Source: Ureibacillus endophyticus (GTDB taxonomy: Bacteria > Bacillota > Bacilli > Bacillales_A > Planococcaceae). From it: a stretch of DNA of 51,553 nt. A model generated the notes under the pieces. It searched no databases. It was not told the origin of the DNA and was given only the letters and a program-made list of their open reading frames with translations. The stretch lies in contig NZ_RBZN01000023.1 in the NCBI RefSeq assembly GCF_003628435.1, positions 1 through 51,553 of the forward strand, in the 5' to 3' direction. The translations under genes were made by a program, and so were the position numbers. How positions within the stretch are numbered: the stretch's first letter is position 1; the number at the start of each line of letters is the position of its first letter. Positions 1 to 8,127 of this stretch are shown in pieces.

Positions 1-120
1 CGTCACAGATAAATTGCGACGAGGATGGTGACAACCACCGCAGGAACAATAATTCATAAGAGATATTTATCAAGAAAGAAAAGAGGTGTCCAAAAAATTA
101 TTACTTTTTGGACACCTCCT
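1..120 (-). repeat. Intergenic repeat family 1, copy A (cut by window edge)
   Basis: Read on the minus strand this starts with a terminator-type hairpin (arms 83-96 and 105-118, GAGGTGTCC pairing with GGACACCTC, then a T-rich tract). It continues into a core containing GTTCCTGCGGTGGTTGTC. The same hairpin-plus-core order recurs at 21377-21505 and 32909-33048 on the plus strand. The hairpin also serves as terminator for the gene ending at 126. The far end lies outside the window. Confidence 0.75.
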
Positions 121-125
121 TAAAA

Positions 126-740
126 TTAATTTTTTAAAAATAGTTCAAAGACATCACTAAAGTCTTCTTTTGTATAGGCATTTGAATGCTCTTTTAGCCA
201 TTGGTTTGTAAATTCTGTAATGGCTCTAAACGAATCGGCAGGTGAAGTATGACCATGTCCTGAGGAAGATAAAGTTCTTGTAGCATAATCAAGACTCTCT
301 AACATGTAGTTTCGATACTTATCATTTTCCCTCATTGTTTTCTCAATTGTAATTAAGCTTTTATATAAATCGCGAATTTTGTCCTCATAATTTTTATTGA
401 TATCGATGCTTAATGCAGTTTCGCCAATTGTAAATTTAATTTCCACGTCAAGATCAATTGTCCCAGCTGTTTCAAGGGATACATGGCGAATACGGTTATA
501 TTTATAATCATAACGTTTCAAAGTACGCTTTTTACTAACAGCAGAATCTCCGTCAACATGGATGAGTGCTAAATTTGTAAAGCAATATTCATCCGCTTTT
601 GTTTTGATTAGAAAGTAAATTCTCTCTCCTTTTTCATGTAAAACATAATCATCTGCCTCTGTTTTATCATAATCAAGCGGGTCTATAACTTTTCCAATAT
701 CTGATAGGCCAAGTGCATCTGAAGCAAACTTCTTTAACAT
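126..740 (-). CDS. YvbH-like PH-domain protein
   Basis: This 204-residue protein matches my recollection of B. subtilis YvbH in length and in the N-terminal pattern LKKFASDALGLSDIGKVI. That family has a bacterial PH-like domain in the first ~120 residues and a C-terminal helical oligomerisation region. No biochemical role is established. There is no signal peptide or membrane segment, so it should be cytosolic. I chose the ATG at 740, which fits the family N-terminus. A TTG at 746 in the same frame is also possible, because AAGGAGAGG at 750-758 could serve either. It is monocistronic, followed by the hairpin of repeat copy A. Confidence 0.8.
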   Translation of the reverse strand: MLKKFASDALGLSDIGKVIDPLDYDKTEADDYVLHEKGERIYFLIKTKADEYCFTNLALIHVDGDSAVSKKRTLKRYDYKYNRIRHVSLETAGTIDLDVEIKFTIGETALSIDINKNYEDKIRDLYKSLITIEKTMRENDKYRNYMLESLDYATRTLSSSGHGHTSPADSFRAITEFTNQWLKEHSNAYTKEDFSDVFELFLKN

Positions 741-931
741 TTGCAAGTTCCTCTCCTTCGAATGTATGGTCGTCCCTCATAAGTGTAACATATGCTTAAC
801 AATAAACCTTAATTCATGTGAATACAACAATATGCCAGAATAGTTTTAAAACTTTCAGAGTGGCACCCTTAAGTTTTCGAAAATATGTTAAAATAAAGAT
901 AGCTTTAATTCTAATACATAGGAGATTAAAT

Positions 932-1720
932 ATGTCAATTAATACTATTATTTTCGATTTAGATGATACATTATTATGGGACAAAAAAAGTATTAAAACA
1001 GCTTTTGAAAAAACATGTGAATATGCAGCAACAAAGTATGACGTGGACCCTGAAAAGTTAGAAGAAGCAGTACGCGTTGAAGCTCGTAAACTTTATGAAG
1101 GATATGAAACATACGATTATACTGTATTAATTGGGATTAACCCATTTGAAGGACTTTGGGGAACATTTGATGATCCAACTGATTCCTTCCAAAAAATGAA
1201 GGAAATTGTACCGACATATCGTAAAGATGCTTGGACAAATGGTTTAAAAGCTCTTGGTATTGAAGATGCGCAATTTGGTGCGGAATTAGGCGAGCGCTTT
1301 GTTGAAGAACGTAAAAAATCACCATTCGTTTATGAAGACACATATAAAGTGCTTGATGAATTAAAAGGTCAATATAAATTAGTATTACTTACAAATGGTG
1401 CACCAAGTTTACAAAATCTAAAATTAGAAATTACACCTGAAATCCCACCATATTTTGATCATATTATTATCTCTGGGGACTTTGGTAAAGGGAAGCCAGA
1501 TGCTAGTCTATTTGAATTTATGATGGAAAAAGCAGGCATTACTGCAGAAGAAGGAATTATGGTAGGGGACAACTTAAATACAGATATTTTAGGTTCATCT
1601 CGTATCGGCATGAAAAACGTGTGGATTAACCGAGAAGGTAACAAAAATGAATCACAAGTAACACCAACATATGAAGTAAAATCATTAACGGAATTTAAAG
1701 AGTTACTGAAACAGTTATAA
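932..1720 (+). CDS. HAD-superfamily phosphohydrolase (YsaA-like)
   Basis: A 262-residue HAD-type hydrolase. Motif I is DLDDT at residues 9-13, with both catalytic aspartates. Motif II is LLTNG near residue 150. Motif III is the lysine of KGKPDASLF, and motif IV is GDNLNTDI near residue 207. The cap insert after motif I fits the HAD-IA group. Length and motif spacing resemble B. subtilis YsaA, but the substrate cannot be read from sequence. The frame stays open upstream to 818, yet the ATG at 932 has the good ribosome site (TAGGAG at 919-924) and the correct domain start. A hairpin terminator follows at 1751-1787. Confidence 0.85.
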   Translation: MSINTIIFDLDDTLLWDKKSIKTAFEKTCEYAATKYDVDPEKLEEAVRVEARKLYEGYETYDYTVLIGINPFEGLWGTFDDPTDSFQKMKEIVPTYRKDAWTNGLKALGIEDAQFGAELGERFVEERKKSPFVYEDTYKVLDELKGQYKLVLLTNGAPSLQNLKLEITPEIPPYFDHIIISGDFGKGKPDASLFEFMMEKAGITAEEGIMVGDNLNTDILGSSRIGMKNVWINREGNKNESQVTPTYEVKSLTEFKELLKQL

Positions 1721-1733
1721 TTAAAAAAGAGCA

Positions 1734-1998
1734 TGAGACAAAACTAAAAAACCACCATTTTTCACTTTAGAAAAATGGTGGTCTTTTGATATGAAGGACG
1801 TTGATTTCCATTCCGTGTGGACGCTTTCCGCGGGCATGGCCTCAACTAATTTTTGCCGACTATGGCCGGCAAAAATGGATTTTCGGCTCATGCTAATCCC
1901 GCAGGAGTCTACCACACTCTATTCCAATCAACTTTTCTAAACAGCAAATTTTTATCACTAATATTTCTAAATAAATTTGAAAAACCACTTTTGTCTCA
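1734..1998. mobile_element. MITE-like palindromic intergenic element
   Basis: A 265-bp stretch is bounded by perfect 10-bp terminal inverted repeats, TGAGACAAAA at 1734-1743 and its complement at 1989-1998. Inside is a large nested palindrome from about 1799 to 1938: GTTGATT with AATCAAC, GTGTGG with CCACAC, and TTTTTGCCG with CGGCAAAAA. It contains GGACGCTTTCCGCGGG and CCCGCAGGAGTC, blocks I recognise from a repeat common in Bacillus intergenic regions. There is no coding capacity. Calling it mobile is inference from the terminal repeats. Confidence 0.55.
1751..1787 (+). terminator. Rho-independent terminator after the HAD gene
   Basis: ACCACCATTTTT pairs with AAAAATGGTGGT across an 8-base loop, and TCTTTT follows. 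It lies inside the left part of the MITE-like element, 30 bp after the stop codon. Confidence 0.75.
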
Positions 1999-2010
1999 AA
2001 CACTTTTTCT

Positions 2011-2700
2011 TTACTCTAAATAATCAAATTTCCGAGCATGTTCAACTTGTCTTCGCGATACTTGTTGCGTTAACATATCTTTCTCAGAAACATGGAAAGA
2101 TTCAAATTCATCATTTGTTGCAACTTCTTCATTATCATCGTATAAATCCCCGAAGTCATCAAAATCCCCTTCGAAGTCAGAAGGCGTTTCGGACGTACCG
2201 TATCTTGCTACGAGTTGGAATGTATCTTCATAATCGTGGATGTCGTCTTTATCGTCACGACCTGAGAATGAATTATCTACTGCCGGGAGTATAACTTGTT
2301 CCTCAACAGGACGACCTTTTGGAATATCTTTTGCATCGGTATGTTCAATACAAAAAGATGTATAAGGAATTGCTTCTAATCGTTCATATGGAATATCTTC
2401 ATGACATACTTCACAAACTCCATATGTACCGTTTTCTATTTTTTCTAATGCGGCATTTACTTTTGCTAGTTCATCTTCATCATGTACTTTCAATGCCATA
2501 TCTTTTTCACGTTCATAAAGTTCTGTTCCTAAATCGCCTGGATGATTATCAACTGTGGATAATTCATCGACAGAATCACGCAAACTGCCGCGCTCTAAAT
2601 ATTCATCGTCATAATCAGAATCTCGAACTAATGACTCTTTTTGTTCCAGGAGCATCTTCTTTAAATTTGATTTTTGTTGTTCAGTTAAAATGTTGATCAC
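2011..2700 (-). CDS. TraR/DksA-type zinc-finger protein, YteA family
   Basis: A 229-residue protein with the YteA/DksA layout. It has an N-terminal helical hairpin, the conserved DNHPGDLGTELYEREKD block (residues 51-67), then GTYGVCEVCHEDIPYERLEAIP. The presumed zinc site is C96, C99, C117 and H120, so CCCH rather than C4. The C-terminal third is very acidic. YteA-type proteins are associated with sporulation, but their target is unknown. The annotated start is GTG at 2700, with GAAAGGG only a base or two upstream. The homologous N-terminus would begin three codons later at an ATT (2691), so the start is uncertain. Confidence 0.8.
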   Translation of the reverse strand: MINILTEQQKSNLKKMLLEQKESLVRDSDYDDEYLERGSLRDSVDELSTVDNHPGDLGTELYEREKDMALKVHDEDELAKVNAALEKIENGTYGVCEVCHEDIPYERLEAIPYTSFCIEHTDAKDIPKGRPVEEQVILPAVDNSFSGRDDKDDIHDYEDTFQLVARYGTSETPSDFEGDFDDFGDLYDDNEEVATNDEFESFHVSEKDMLTQQVSRRQVEHARKFDYLE

Positions 2701-2842
2701 ACCCTTTCTTAAAAGTAGTATGAACGAATTGAAGGAAGTTATTATAAATTAAAAATGTGGCATCTGAAAGTAATTTTGAGGCGCATTAATTGTGAGGAAG
2801 ATGATGACATATTGATGTGATCACCACATGAGCAAAGTATAG

Positions 2843-2869
2843 AAAAAGGCTGTGCAAATTAGCACAGCC
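2843..2869 (-). terminator. Terminator of serA
   Basis: On the minus strand GGCTGTGC and GCACAGCC form a perfect 8-bp stem with a 6-base loop, followed by TTTTTC. It lies just downstream of the serA stop codon. Confidence 0.85.
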
Positions 2870-2880
2870 CAATTGTTTAA

Positions 2881-4500
2881 TTATAGGTTAATAGCTTTTA
2901 CTTCATCGATGTTTTCAAGTTGTGAAACGTAAGCTAAATCTTCAGCTGTTACTTCGTTATCAACTGTAAGCATCATTACTGCAGTACCACCAACTTGGTC
3001 ACGACCAACTTGCATTGTTGCGATGTTGATTTCTTTTTCAGCAAGTTTTGTTGCTACACGGCCGATTGCACCAGGTTTGTCAGTATTTTTGATGTATAAT
3101 AAGTGACCTTGTGGAACAACGTCAACTACATAACCTTCAACTTTTACGATACGAGCACCTAAACCGTTTAGTAAAGTACCTGCAACTGTGTGTACTTCAT
3201 TTTCTGTTTTAATTTCAACAGTAATTAAGTTAGTGAAGCCTTTTGCAGTAGTTGTTTTATGTTCATTGATTTTAACACCAATACGTTCAGATAAGTAACG
3301 AGCGTTAACGTCATTTACATGTTCACCATGGTTTTTCTTTAATAAACCTTTTAAAGCATTAGAAGTTAATGGACGAACATCATAGTTTGCAACTTCACCT
3401 GCATAAGAAAGGTTGATTTCTTTAACTGGTTCAGTTGTAACTTGTGATAAGAATGCACCTAGTTTTTCAGCTAAATCAAAGAATGGCTCAACTTGTGCAA
3501 GTAATTCTTTTGGAATAGATGGCATGTTAACTGGGTTTGTAACAGTACCTGTTTTATAGAATTTAATAATATCGTTTGAAACGTCAACTGCAACAGATTC
3601 TTGTGCTTCAATAGTAGATGCACCTAAGTGTGGAGTTGCAATTACTTGTGGTAATGTTAATAATTTGTTATCAGTAGCTGGCTCTTCCACGAATACGTCA
3701 AGTGCTGCACCTGCAACTTTACCTTCAACGATTGCATCATATAAATCATCTTCGTTAATGATTCCACCACGAGCACAGTTGATAATACGTACGCCTGGTT
3801 TCATCATAGCGAATTTTTCTTTGTTAAATAGGTTACGTGTTTCTGGTAAAAGTGGAGTATGAACTGTGATAAAGTCAGCAGCTTCACAAATTTCTTCAAC
3901 AGTTGCTTTTGTTACGCCAAGTTCTTTTGCACGTTCTTCAGTTAAGAATGGGTCATATGCCATTACTTCCATACGTTGACCTTTCGCGCGGTAAGCCACT
4001 TCAGCACCGATACGACCGAAACCAACAACACCTAAAGTTTTATTTTTAAGTTCAACACCTACATAAGTTTTACGATCCCATACACCATTTTTTAAAGCGT
4101 TATAAGCTTGTGGAATATGACGAGCAAGAGAAGTCATCATGGCAATTGTATGTTCTGCAGCAGAGTTTGTGTTACCGTCTGGAGCATTTACTACAATAAT
4201 ACCGTGTTCAGTTGCAGCATTTAAGTCGATGTTATCAACACCAACACCAGCGCGTCCGATTAATTTTAAATTTTTTGCAGCTTGGATGATTTCACGAGTT
4301 ACTTTAGTTTGGCTACGAACTAGTAATACATCTACATCTTCAATTTTTGCGATTAATTGTTCAGGAGTTAAACCAGTATCAACAATAACGTTTAAATTTA
4401 ATTCTGTTTCTTGACGTAATGGGAAAATACCATCTTCGCTTAGTGGGTCAGCAATAAATACGTTAATTACATTTGTAGCAGTTTCTAATTTTGTTACCAT
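2881..4500 (-). CDS. serA: D-3-phosphoglycerate dehydrogenase
   Basis: SerA oxidises 3-phosphoglycerate to 3-phosphohydroxypyruvate with NAD+, the first step of serine synthesis. The 539 residues have the long-form order. The N-terminal substrate domain contains the [11 protein letters not shown] and [11 protein letters not shown] blocks. The nucleotide-binding domain carries GFGRIG at 160-165, and the catalytic region reads [10 protein letters not shown], with histidine in TPHLGAS. An intervening domain and a C-terminal ACT domain (about 460-539) complete it; ACT domains are the usual site of serine feedback. The ATG at 4500 has AAGGAGAG upstream. A T-box leader, a promoter and a PurBox pair lie upstream, suggesting control by tRNA charging and purine supply. 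Confidence 0.97.
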   Translation of the reverse strand: MVTKLETATNVINVFIADPLSEDGIFPLRQETELNLNVIVDTGLTPEQLIAKIEDVDVLLVRSQTKVTREIIQAAKNLKLIGRAGVGVDNIDLNAATEHGIIVVNAPDGNTNSAAEHTIAMMTSLARHIPQAYNALKNGVWDRKTYVGVELKNKTLGVVGFGRIGAEVAYRAKGQRMEVMAYDPFLTEERAKELGVTKATVEEICEAADFITVHTPLLPETRNLFNKEKFAMMKPGVRIINCARGGIINEDDLYDAIVEGKVAGAALDVFVEEPATDNKLLTLPQVIATPHLGASTIEAQESVAVDVSNDIIKFYKTGTVTNPVNMPSIPKELLAQVEPFFDLAEKLGAFLSQVTTEPVKEINLSYAGEVANYDVRPLTSNALKGLLKKNHGEHVNDVNARYLSERIGVKINEHKTTTAKGFTNLITVEIKTENEVHTVAGTLLNGLGARIVKVEGYVVDVVPQGHLLYIKNTDKPGAIGRVATKLAEKEINIATMQVGRDQVGGTAVMMLTVDNEVTAEDLAYVSQLENIDEVKAINL

Positions 4501-4620
4501 GATAAAAAACTCTCCTTATTTTATGAATATTTTGATTTCATTTATTTTTGTGGACCAATTGATAAGTGATTTTTATTTGTTTAAGAGACTGTGAATAGAA
4601 TCTCCTTTTGCAAATAGAAT

Positions 4621-4664
4621 ATAAAAGCCTTCCACCTCCCTACATTGTGTAAGGGGCGAAAGGC
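4621..4664 (-). terminator. Attenuator terminator of the serA T-box leader
   Basis: On the minus strand GCCTTTCGCCCCTTACA pairs with the complementary segment ending GGAAGGC, followed by TTTTATATT. The segment CGCCCCTT can pair instead with AAGGGTGG of the T-box, giving the alternative antiterminator. Confidence 0.85.
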
Positions 4665-4900
4665 ATTATTATCAATCTTACGCGGTACCACCCTTTTTCG
4701 TTGTAGAAAACGTCTTTTTCGTACAACCTCGAAAGTATGCGTAACGTGCATAACACGGATTGGCATACTAATATTTCAGCCAATCTATTCAGGAGTGGAA
4801 CTATTATCGTAGAAACGCTGATTTTCACCAACCATCAGCTCTCTTAAGATTCTAGAGATAAAGCATGTCTCCGTCATAATATTTTTTCGTTGATTTAATT
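4622..4900 (-). promoter_or_regulatory. T-box riboswitch leader of serA (probably tRNA-Ser)
   Basis: The leader has the canonical T-box GGGTGGTACCGCG (complement of 4681-4693). A Stem I segment reads AGAGAGCTGATGGTTGGTG, and CCACTCCTGAA lies at the specifier side. The likely specifier is UCC (4797-4799, followed by A), a serine codon, which fits serA downstream. An overlapping UUC would be Phe. The bulge reads UGGU, which pairs best with a tRNA ending ACCA, whereas tRNA-Ser normally has a G discriminator, so a U-G wobble would be needed. Terminator and antiterminator can both form. Confidence 0.9.
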
Positions 4901-4906
4901 GATAAC

Positions 4907-4936
4907 ATCATAATCCTTATCGTTCAGTTTTGTCAA
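4907..4936 (-). promoter_or_regulatory. Sigma-A promoter of serA
   Basis: On the minus strand, TTGACA (4931-4936) and TATGAT (4907-4912) are separated by 18 bp. This places the transcript start near 4900, at the 5' end of the T-box leader. Confidence 0.8.
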
Positions 4937-4991
4937 CAGAATTTAAGAAAAAAATTAATTATAGCTATGAAAACGCTTAAATTCGACATGA

Positions 4992-5036
4992 AATACCGAA
5001 CGTTTTATTTATATATTTTAGTTAATGTTCGGTTTT
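4992..5036 (-). promoter_or_regulatory. Candidate PurR operator (two inverted PurBoxes) upstream of serA
   Basis: AATACCGAACGTT (4992-5004) and, inverted, AAAACCGAACATT (5024-5036) match the B. subtilis PurBox AWWWCCGAACWWT with one and zero mismatches. The CGAAC cores are 25 nt apart, close to the spacing I recall for the pur operon control site. The pair lies 55-105 bp upstream of the serA -35, a typical PurR position. No purine gene is adjacent. See findings. Confidence 0.65.
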
Positions 5037-5273
5037 TTCATTGTGGATTCTTTTGATAAAAACGGTTCTTAAAGTAAGAAAAAAGCTTATAAAATCAGAA
5101 TATTATTGCGATTTTAAACTAATTATGTATGAGAAATAATATTTTTATCATTTGACGATTTACTTGAATAAAGCGAATTATTAGAAATTTTGAAATTGCT
5201 TTTGATAGTGTCATTTATAGTAGGGAAAGATATAAGAAAATAAAGGTGAAATGATGGGAATTATTGAATAGTA

Positions 5274-5291
5274 TAAATGAATACTCATTCA
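5274..5291 (+). promoter_or_regulatory. FadR-type operator before the enoyl-CoA hydratase gene
   Basis: TAAATGAATACTCATTCA agrees with the Bacillus FadR consensus TGAATGAMTANTCATTCA at all but one defined position. It overlaps a possible -10 (TATAAA, 5272-5277) and lies 19 bp before the start codon, where a bound repressor would block transcription. Confidence 0.7.
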
Positions 5292-5309
5292 TTGATAGGG
5301 GTGGAATAG

Positions 5310-6092
5310 ATGGCATATGAGACAATTAAAGTAGAAATTGCAGATCGTCGTGCAACTTTAACTTTAAACAGACCAGAATCAGCAAATACTTTAAATTTAC
5401 TGATGATGCAAGAATTGGCGGATTGTTTTGAGTTTTTAAAGGACAATCCTGAAGTTCAAATTTTAGTTATCAAAGGGGAAGGAAAAGTTTTCTCAGCTGG
5501 TGGCGATATAAAAATGATGTTAACATCAGCGGATCCAGTAGATTTTGAAATTGTCATGGGCTATTTAAGTCGTATGATGTTGGCATTTTATCAACTTCCA
5601 ATGGTTACGATTGCCCAGATTCATGGAGCAGCTGCGGGACTAGGCTTTAGTATCGCTCTTGGTTGTGATGTCATTGTGGCAGAAGAAAAAAGTAAATTGG
5701 CGATGAATTTTATCGGTGTCGGATTGGTTCCAGATGGTGGGGGACATTTCTTTATGAAAGAAAGAGTCGGTGTTCCAAAGGCTAAGCAAATGATTTGGCA
5801 AGGCTCCATTATGGAACCATCAGAAGCTCTTGAAGCGGGATTAATCGATTATATTGCGGAAGAAAATGAAGTGGAAGCCATGGTTGATCAACTAGTTGGG
5901 AAGTTTTTATCATCCCCAATTTTAGCTGTATTAGAAACAAAAGCGATTTTACATTCGCAAAAGATCTCAGAACTTCAAAATGTGTTGAAGTTAGAAGCTG
6001 AGGCTCAAAAACGAATGAGAAAAACAGAAGACCATCTAGAGGGAATTAAAGCATTTATTGAAAAACGTACTCAACAATTTAAAGGCAAATAG
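5310..6092 (+). CDS. Enoyl-CoA hydratase/isomerase family protein (YhaR-like)
   Basis: A 260-residue crotonase-fold protein. The oxyanion-hole segments are SAGGDIKMM (about residues 63-71) and AAGLGFSIALG (about 107-117). The segment VGLVPDGGG has aspartate where many hydratases carry the second catalytic glutamate, a pattern shared with PaaG/isomerase-type members. Exact reaction (hydration or double-bond isomerisation) is therefore open. Its place before yhaM matches B. subtilis YhaR. The ATG follows AGGGGTGGA, and the FadR-type box just upstream suggests induction by long-chain acyl-CoA. A terminator follows at 6102-6133. Confidence 0.85.
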   Translation: MAYETIKVEIADRRATLTLNRPESANTLNLLMMQELADCFEFLKDNPEVQILVIKGEGKVFSAGGDIKMMLTSADPVDFEIVMGYLSRMMLAFYQLPMVTIAQIHGAAAGLGFSIALGCDVIVAEEKSKLAMNFIGVGLVPDGGGHFFMKERVGVPKAKQMIWQGSIMEPSEALEAGLIDYIAEENEVEAMVDQLVGKFLSSPILAVLETKAILHSQKISELQNVLKLEAEAQKRMRKTEDHLEGIKAFIEKRTQQFKGK

Positions 6093-6101
6093 TGGTAGTC
6101 G

Positions 6102-6133
6102 AAGGTGGTGGGTGCATGCCACCTTTTTTTTAT
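6102..6133 (+). terminator. Terminator after the enoyl-CoA hydratase gene
   Basis: AAGGTGG pairs with CCACCTT over a 10-base loop, followed by a run of eight T. It separates the gene from the tandem array that begins about 45 bp later. Confidence 0.8.
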
Positions 6134-6177
6134 GGATTTTGAGATGATGATGAAGACAGATATAGAGTGTCATTTGA

Positions 6178-6660
6178 AGAAAATAGTTTTTATAAAGACG
6201 ATGAAGACAAAAATTGATGAGAAAATCGAACAAAACGGTATTCATGAAGCCGATGAAGACGAAAATTGATGAGAAATTAATACAAAACGGTATTCATGAA
6301 GCTAATGAATACGAAGATCGGTAAGGAATTCGAACAAAACGGTATTCATGAAGACGATGAATACGAAAATCAGTGAGAAATACGAACGAAACGGTATTCA
6401 TAGAGACGATGAAGACGGAAATAGGTAAGGAATTCGAACAAAACGGTATTCATGAAGCCAATGAATACGAAAATCGGTGAGAAATTCGAACAAAACAGTA
6501 TTCATGAAGCCGATGAAGACGAAAATTGATGAGAATTTAATACAAAACGGTATTCATGAAGCTAATGAAGACGGAAATAGGTAAGGAATTCGAACAAAAC
6601 GGTATTCATAATGCCGATGAGTACAAAATCCAAAAGAAATCACTGCAAAAGCGTATTCAC
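6178..6660. repeat. 52-bp tandem repeat array (about nine copies)
   Basis: The marker CAAAACGGTATTCAT starts at 6231, 6283, 6335, 6387 (one base changed), 6439, 6491 (one base changed), 6543 and 6595. The spacing is exactly 52 bp, with degenerate end copies near 6180 and 6646. Copies 2-3 and 7-8 share variants not present in the others (TTAATACAAAACGG followed by GAAGCTAATGAA), giving a 260-bp higher-order period of five units. As 52 is not divisible by 3 and every frame has stops, it is non-coding. The unit has no strong internal palindrome. Confidence 0.95.
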
Positions 6661-6718
6661 AAAAAAATACTCATCTCAACACAAAAAAGACCAGACAAAT
6701 ATGCCCAGTCTCCCAAAT

Positions 6719-6904
6719 TTAAACATGGAATAAGATTAATTTGCCAGAAGAATTAACAAGTCGATGTGTTTTATCCGCAACACCTTTTTCTTCAATTTGC
6801 TTTTGTCCCTCTACTTTAGCTGTTTCATCGTCATTAAAACTCCATACTTCATCGAATAAAACTTCCCCTGTCTTTTCAAAAGCTGTAAAACGATAATTCC
6901 CCAT
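6719..6904 (-). CDS. YhzD-like small protein
   Basis: A 61-residue protein starting MGNYRFTAFEKTGEVLFDE and ending GKLILFHV. Size, the FEKTGE motif near the N-terminus and the LILFH ending resemble B. subtilis YhzD, which lies in the same genomic neighbourhood. Function is unknown. The ATG at 6904 has AAGGGGGTTG upstream. An in-frame extension to 7015 lacks a ribosome site and family similarity. It is convergent with the tandem array and divergent from yhaM. Confidence 0.75.
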   Translation of the reverse strand: MGNYRFTAFEKTGEVLFDEVWSFNDDETAKVEGQKQIEEKGVADKTHRLVNSSGKLILFHV

Positions 6905-7071
6905 TTCAACAACCCCCTTGATGTAGAAAGATAATACAATTATAAGAGATTCATAGCAAATTATCATAAAAAGTGCATCGTGATTTATCGTTAAATAGTA
7001 ACTCCCGTGGTACAATGAAATTATCGTTTATATAAAGATAATGCAATATGATACAAAGGAGTGTTTTCAAT

Positions 7072-8010
7072 TTGAAAGGAATCACACAACTCCAAGCGGG
7101 GGAACCAGTTAGTCAATATTTATTAATCAAACAAGCTATAAAAGGAGTTACAACAGTAGGAAAACCTTTCATGACACTCATCTTACAAGATAAGAGTGGG
7201 GATATTGAAGCGAAACTTTGGGATACAAACGAAGAGCATGAAAATATGTATCGCCCAGAAGTGATTGTTCATATTGGCGGTGAGATTCATGATTATCGTG
7301 GAAAGAATCAACTTCGAATTAAGCAAATTCGCATTGCTCGCCCAGATGAGGGAATTCAAATAAATGATTTACTACCATCTTCAACAACACCGAAAGAACA
7401 ACTATATGAGGAGTTAACTCAGTTTTTCTTTGAAATTAAAAATCCAAATATCTCTCGAATTACTAGATTTTTAATGAAGAAGTATCAAGCTGAATTAACT
7501 GTTTTCCCAGCAGCGTCAAAAAATCATCATGATTATGCTTCAGGATTATTAGATCATGTTGTATCGATGCTTCGATTAGGCAAATCCATCTGTGACCTTT
7601 ATCCAACACTAAACCGTGACTTAGTTTATGCAGGCGTTATTTTACATGATATCGGGAAAGTAAAGGAATTAACAGGACCAATCGCAACGTCTTATACTGT
7701 TGAAGGAAATCTGTTAGGTCATATTACAATTATGGTAGATGAAATTGCCCAAGCAGCGAAGGAATTAGGGATCGATGGGGAAGAAGTTATGGTTTTAAAA
7801 CATATCGTACTTTCTCATCACGGGAAAGAAGAATGGGGTAGCCCGAAAAAACCGATGATTCAAGAAGCTGAAATCCTTCATTACATTGACAATATTGACG
7901 CGAAAATGAATATGCTAACGAGAGCATTGTCTAAAACAAAACCTGGAGAATATACAGAGAGAATCTTTGCACTTGATAACCGTTCGTTCTATAAACCAAC
8001 TTTTGAATAA
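7072..8010 (+). CDS. yhaM: 3'-5' exoribonuclease YhaM
   Basis: YhaM degrades RNA (and single-stranded DNA) from the 3' end with a divalent metal. The 312 residues have an N-terminal OB-fold ([22 protein letters not shown], about residues 30-51) and a C-terminal HD domain with [14 protein letters not shown] and the metal site in [14 protein letters not shown]. Length is close to B. subtilis YhaM (about 314). I place the start at TTG 7072, preceded by AAAGGAG at 7055-7061. This gives MKGITQL, like the family, whereas the upstream ATG at 7048 lacks a ribosome site. A hairpin terminator follows. Confidence 0.93.
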   Translation: MKGITQLQAGEPVSQYLLIKQAIKGVTTVGKPFMTLILQDKSGDIEAKLWDTNEEHENMYRPEVIVHIGGEIHDYRGKNQLRIKQIRIARPDEGIQINDLLPSSTTPKEQLYEELTQFFFEIKNPNISRITRFLMKKYQAELTVFPAASKNHHDYASGLLDHVVSMLRLGKSICDLYPTLNRDLVYAGVILHDIGKVKELTGPIATSYTVEGNLLGHITIMVDEIAQAAKELGIDGEEVMVLKHIVLSHHGKEEWGSPKKPMIQEAEILHYIDNIDAKMNMLTRALSKTKPGEYTERIFALDNRSFYKPTFE

Positions 8011-8016
8011 TTGTAA

Positions 8017-8047
8017 AGGGCACCCAATTTATGGGTGTCTTTATTTT
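8017..8047 (+). terminator. Terminator after yhaM
   Basis: GGCACCC and GGGTGTC pair, with one G-T, over a 7-base loop. TTTATTTTA follows. Confidence 0.7.
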
Positions 8048-8127
8048 ATATAAAATCTATTATTTACCAAGTCTAGTAGGTATAATCGAAATTATAAAAG
8101 ACTAGTAAAGAAAAGAAGTGATCGAGT

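Noticed and set aside
818-931. N-terminal extension of the HAD protein
   Set aside because: It lacks a ribosome site and precedes the family start; the ATG at 932 has a good one.
1977-2696. Plus-strand reading frames opposite the YteA-like gene
   Set aside because: They are antisense shadows rich in His/Leu, with no ribosome sites, against a clear family match on the minus strand.
4992-5036. The PurBox palindrome read as a terminator on the plus strand
   Set aside because: The stem is short with a loop of about 20 bases, and no plus-strand gene ends before it.
6178-6660. Tandem array considered as a CRISPR
   Set aside because: The whole 52-bp unit repeats with no constant-repeat/variable-spacer pattern, and no cas genes are near.
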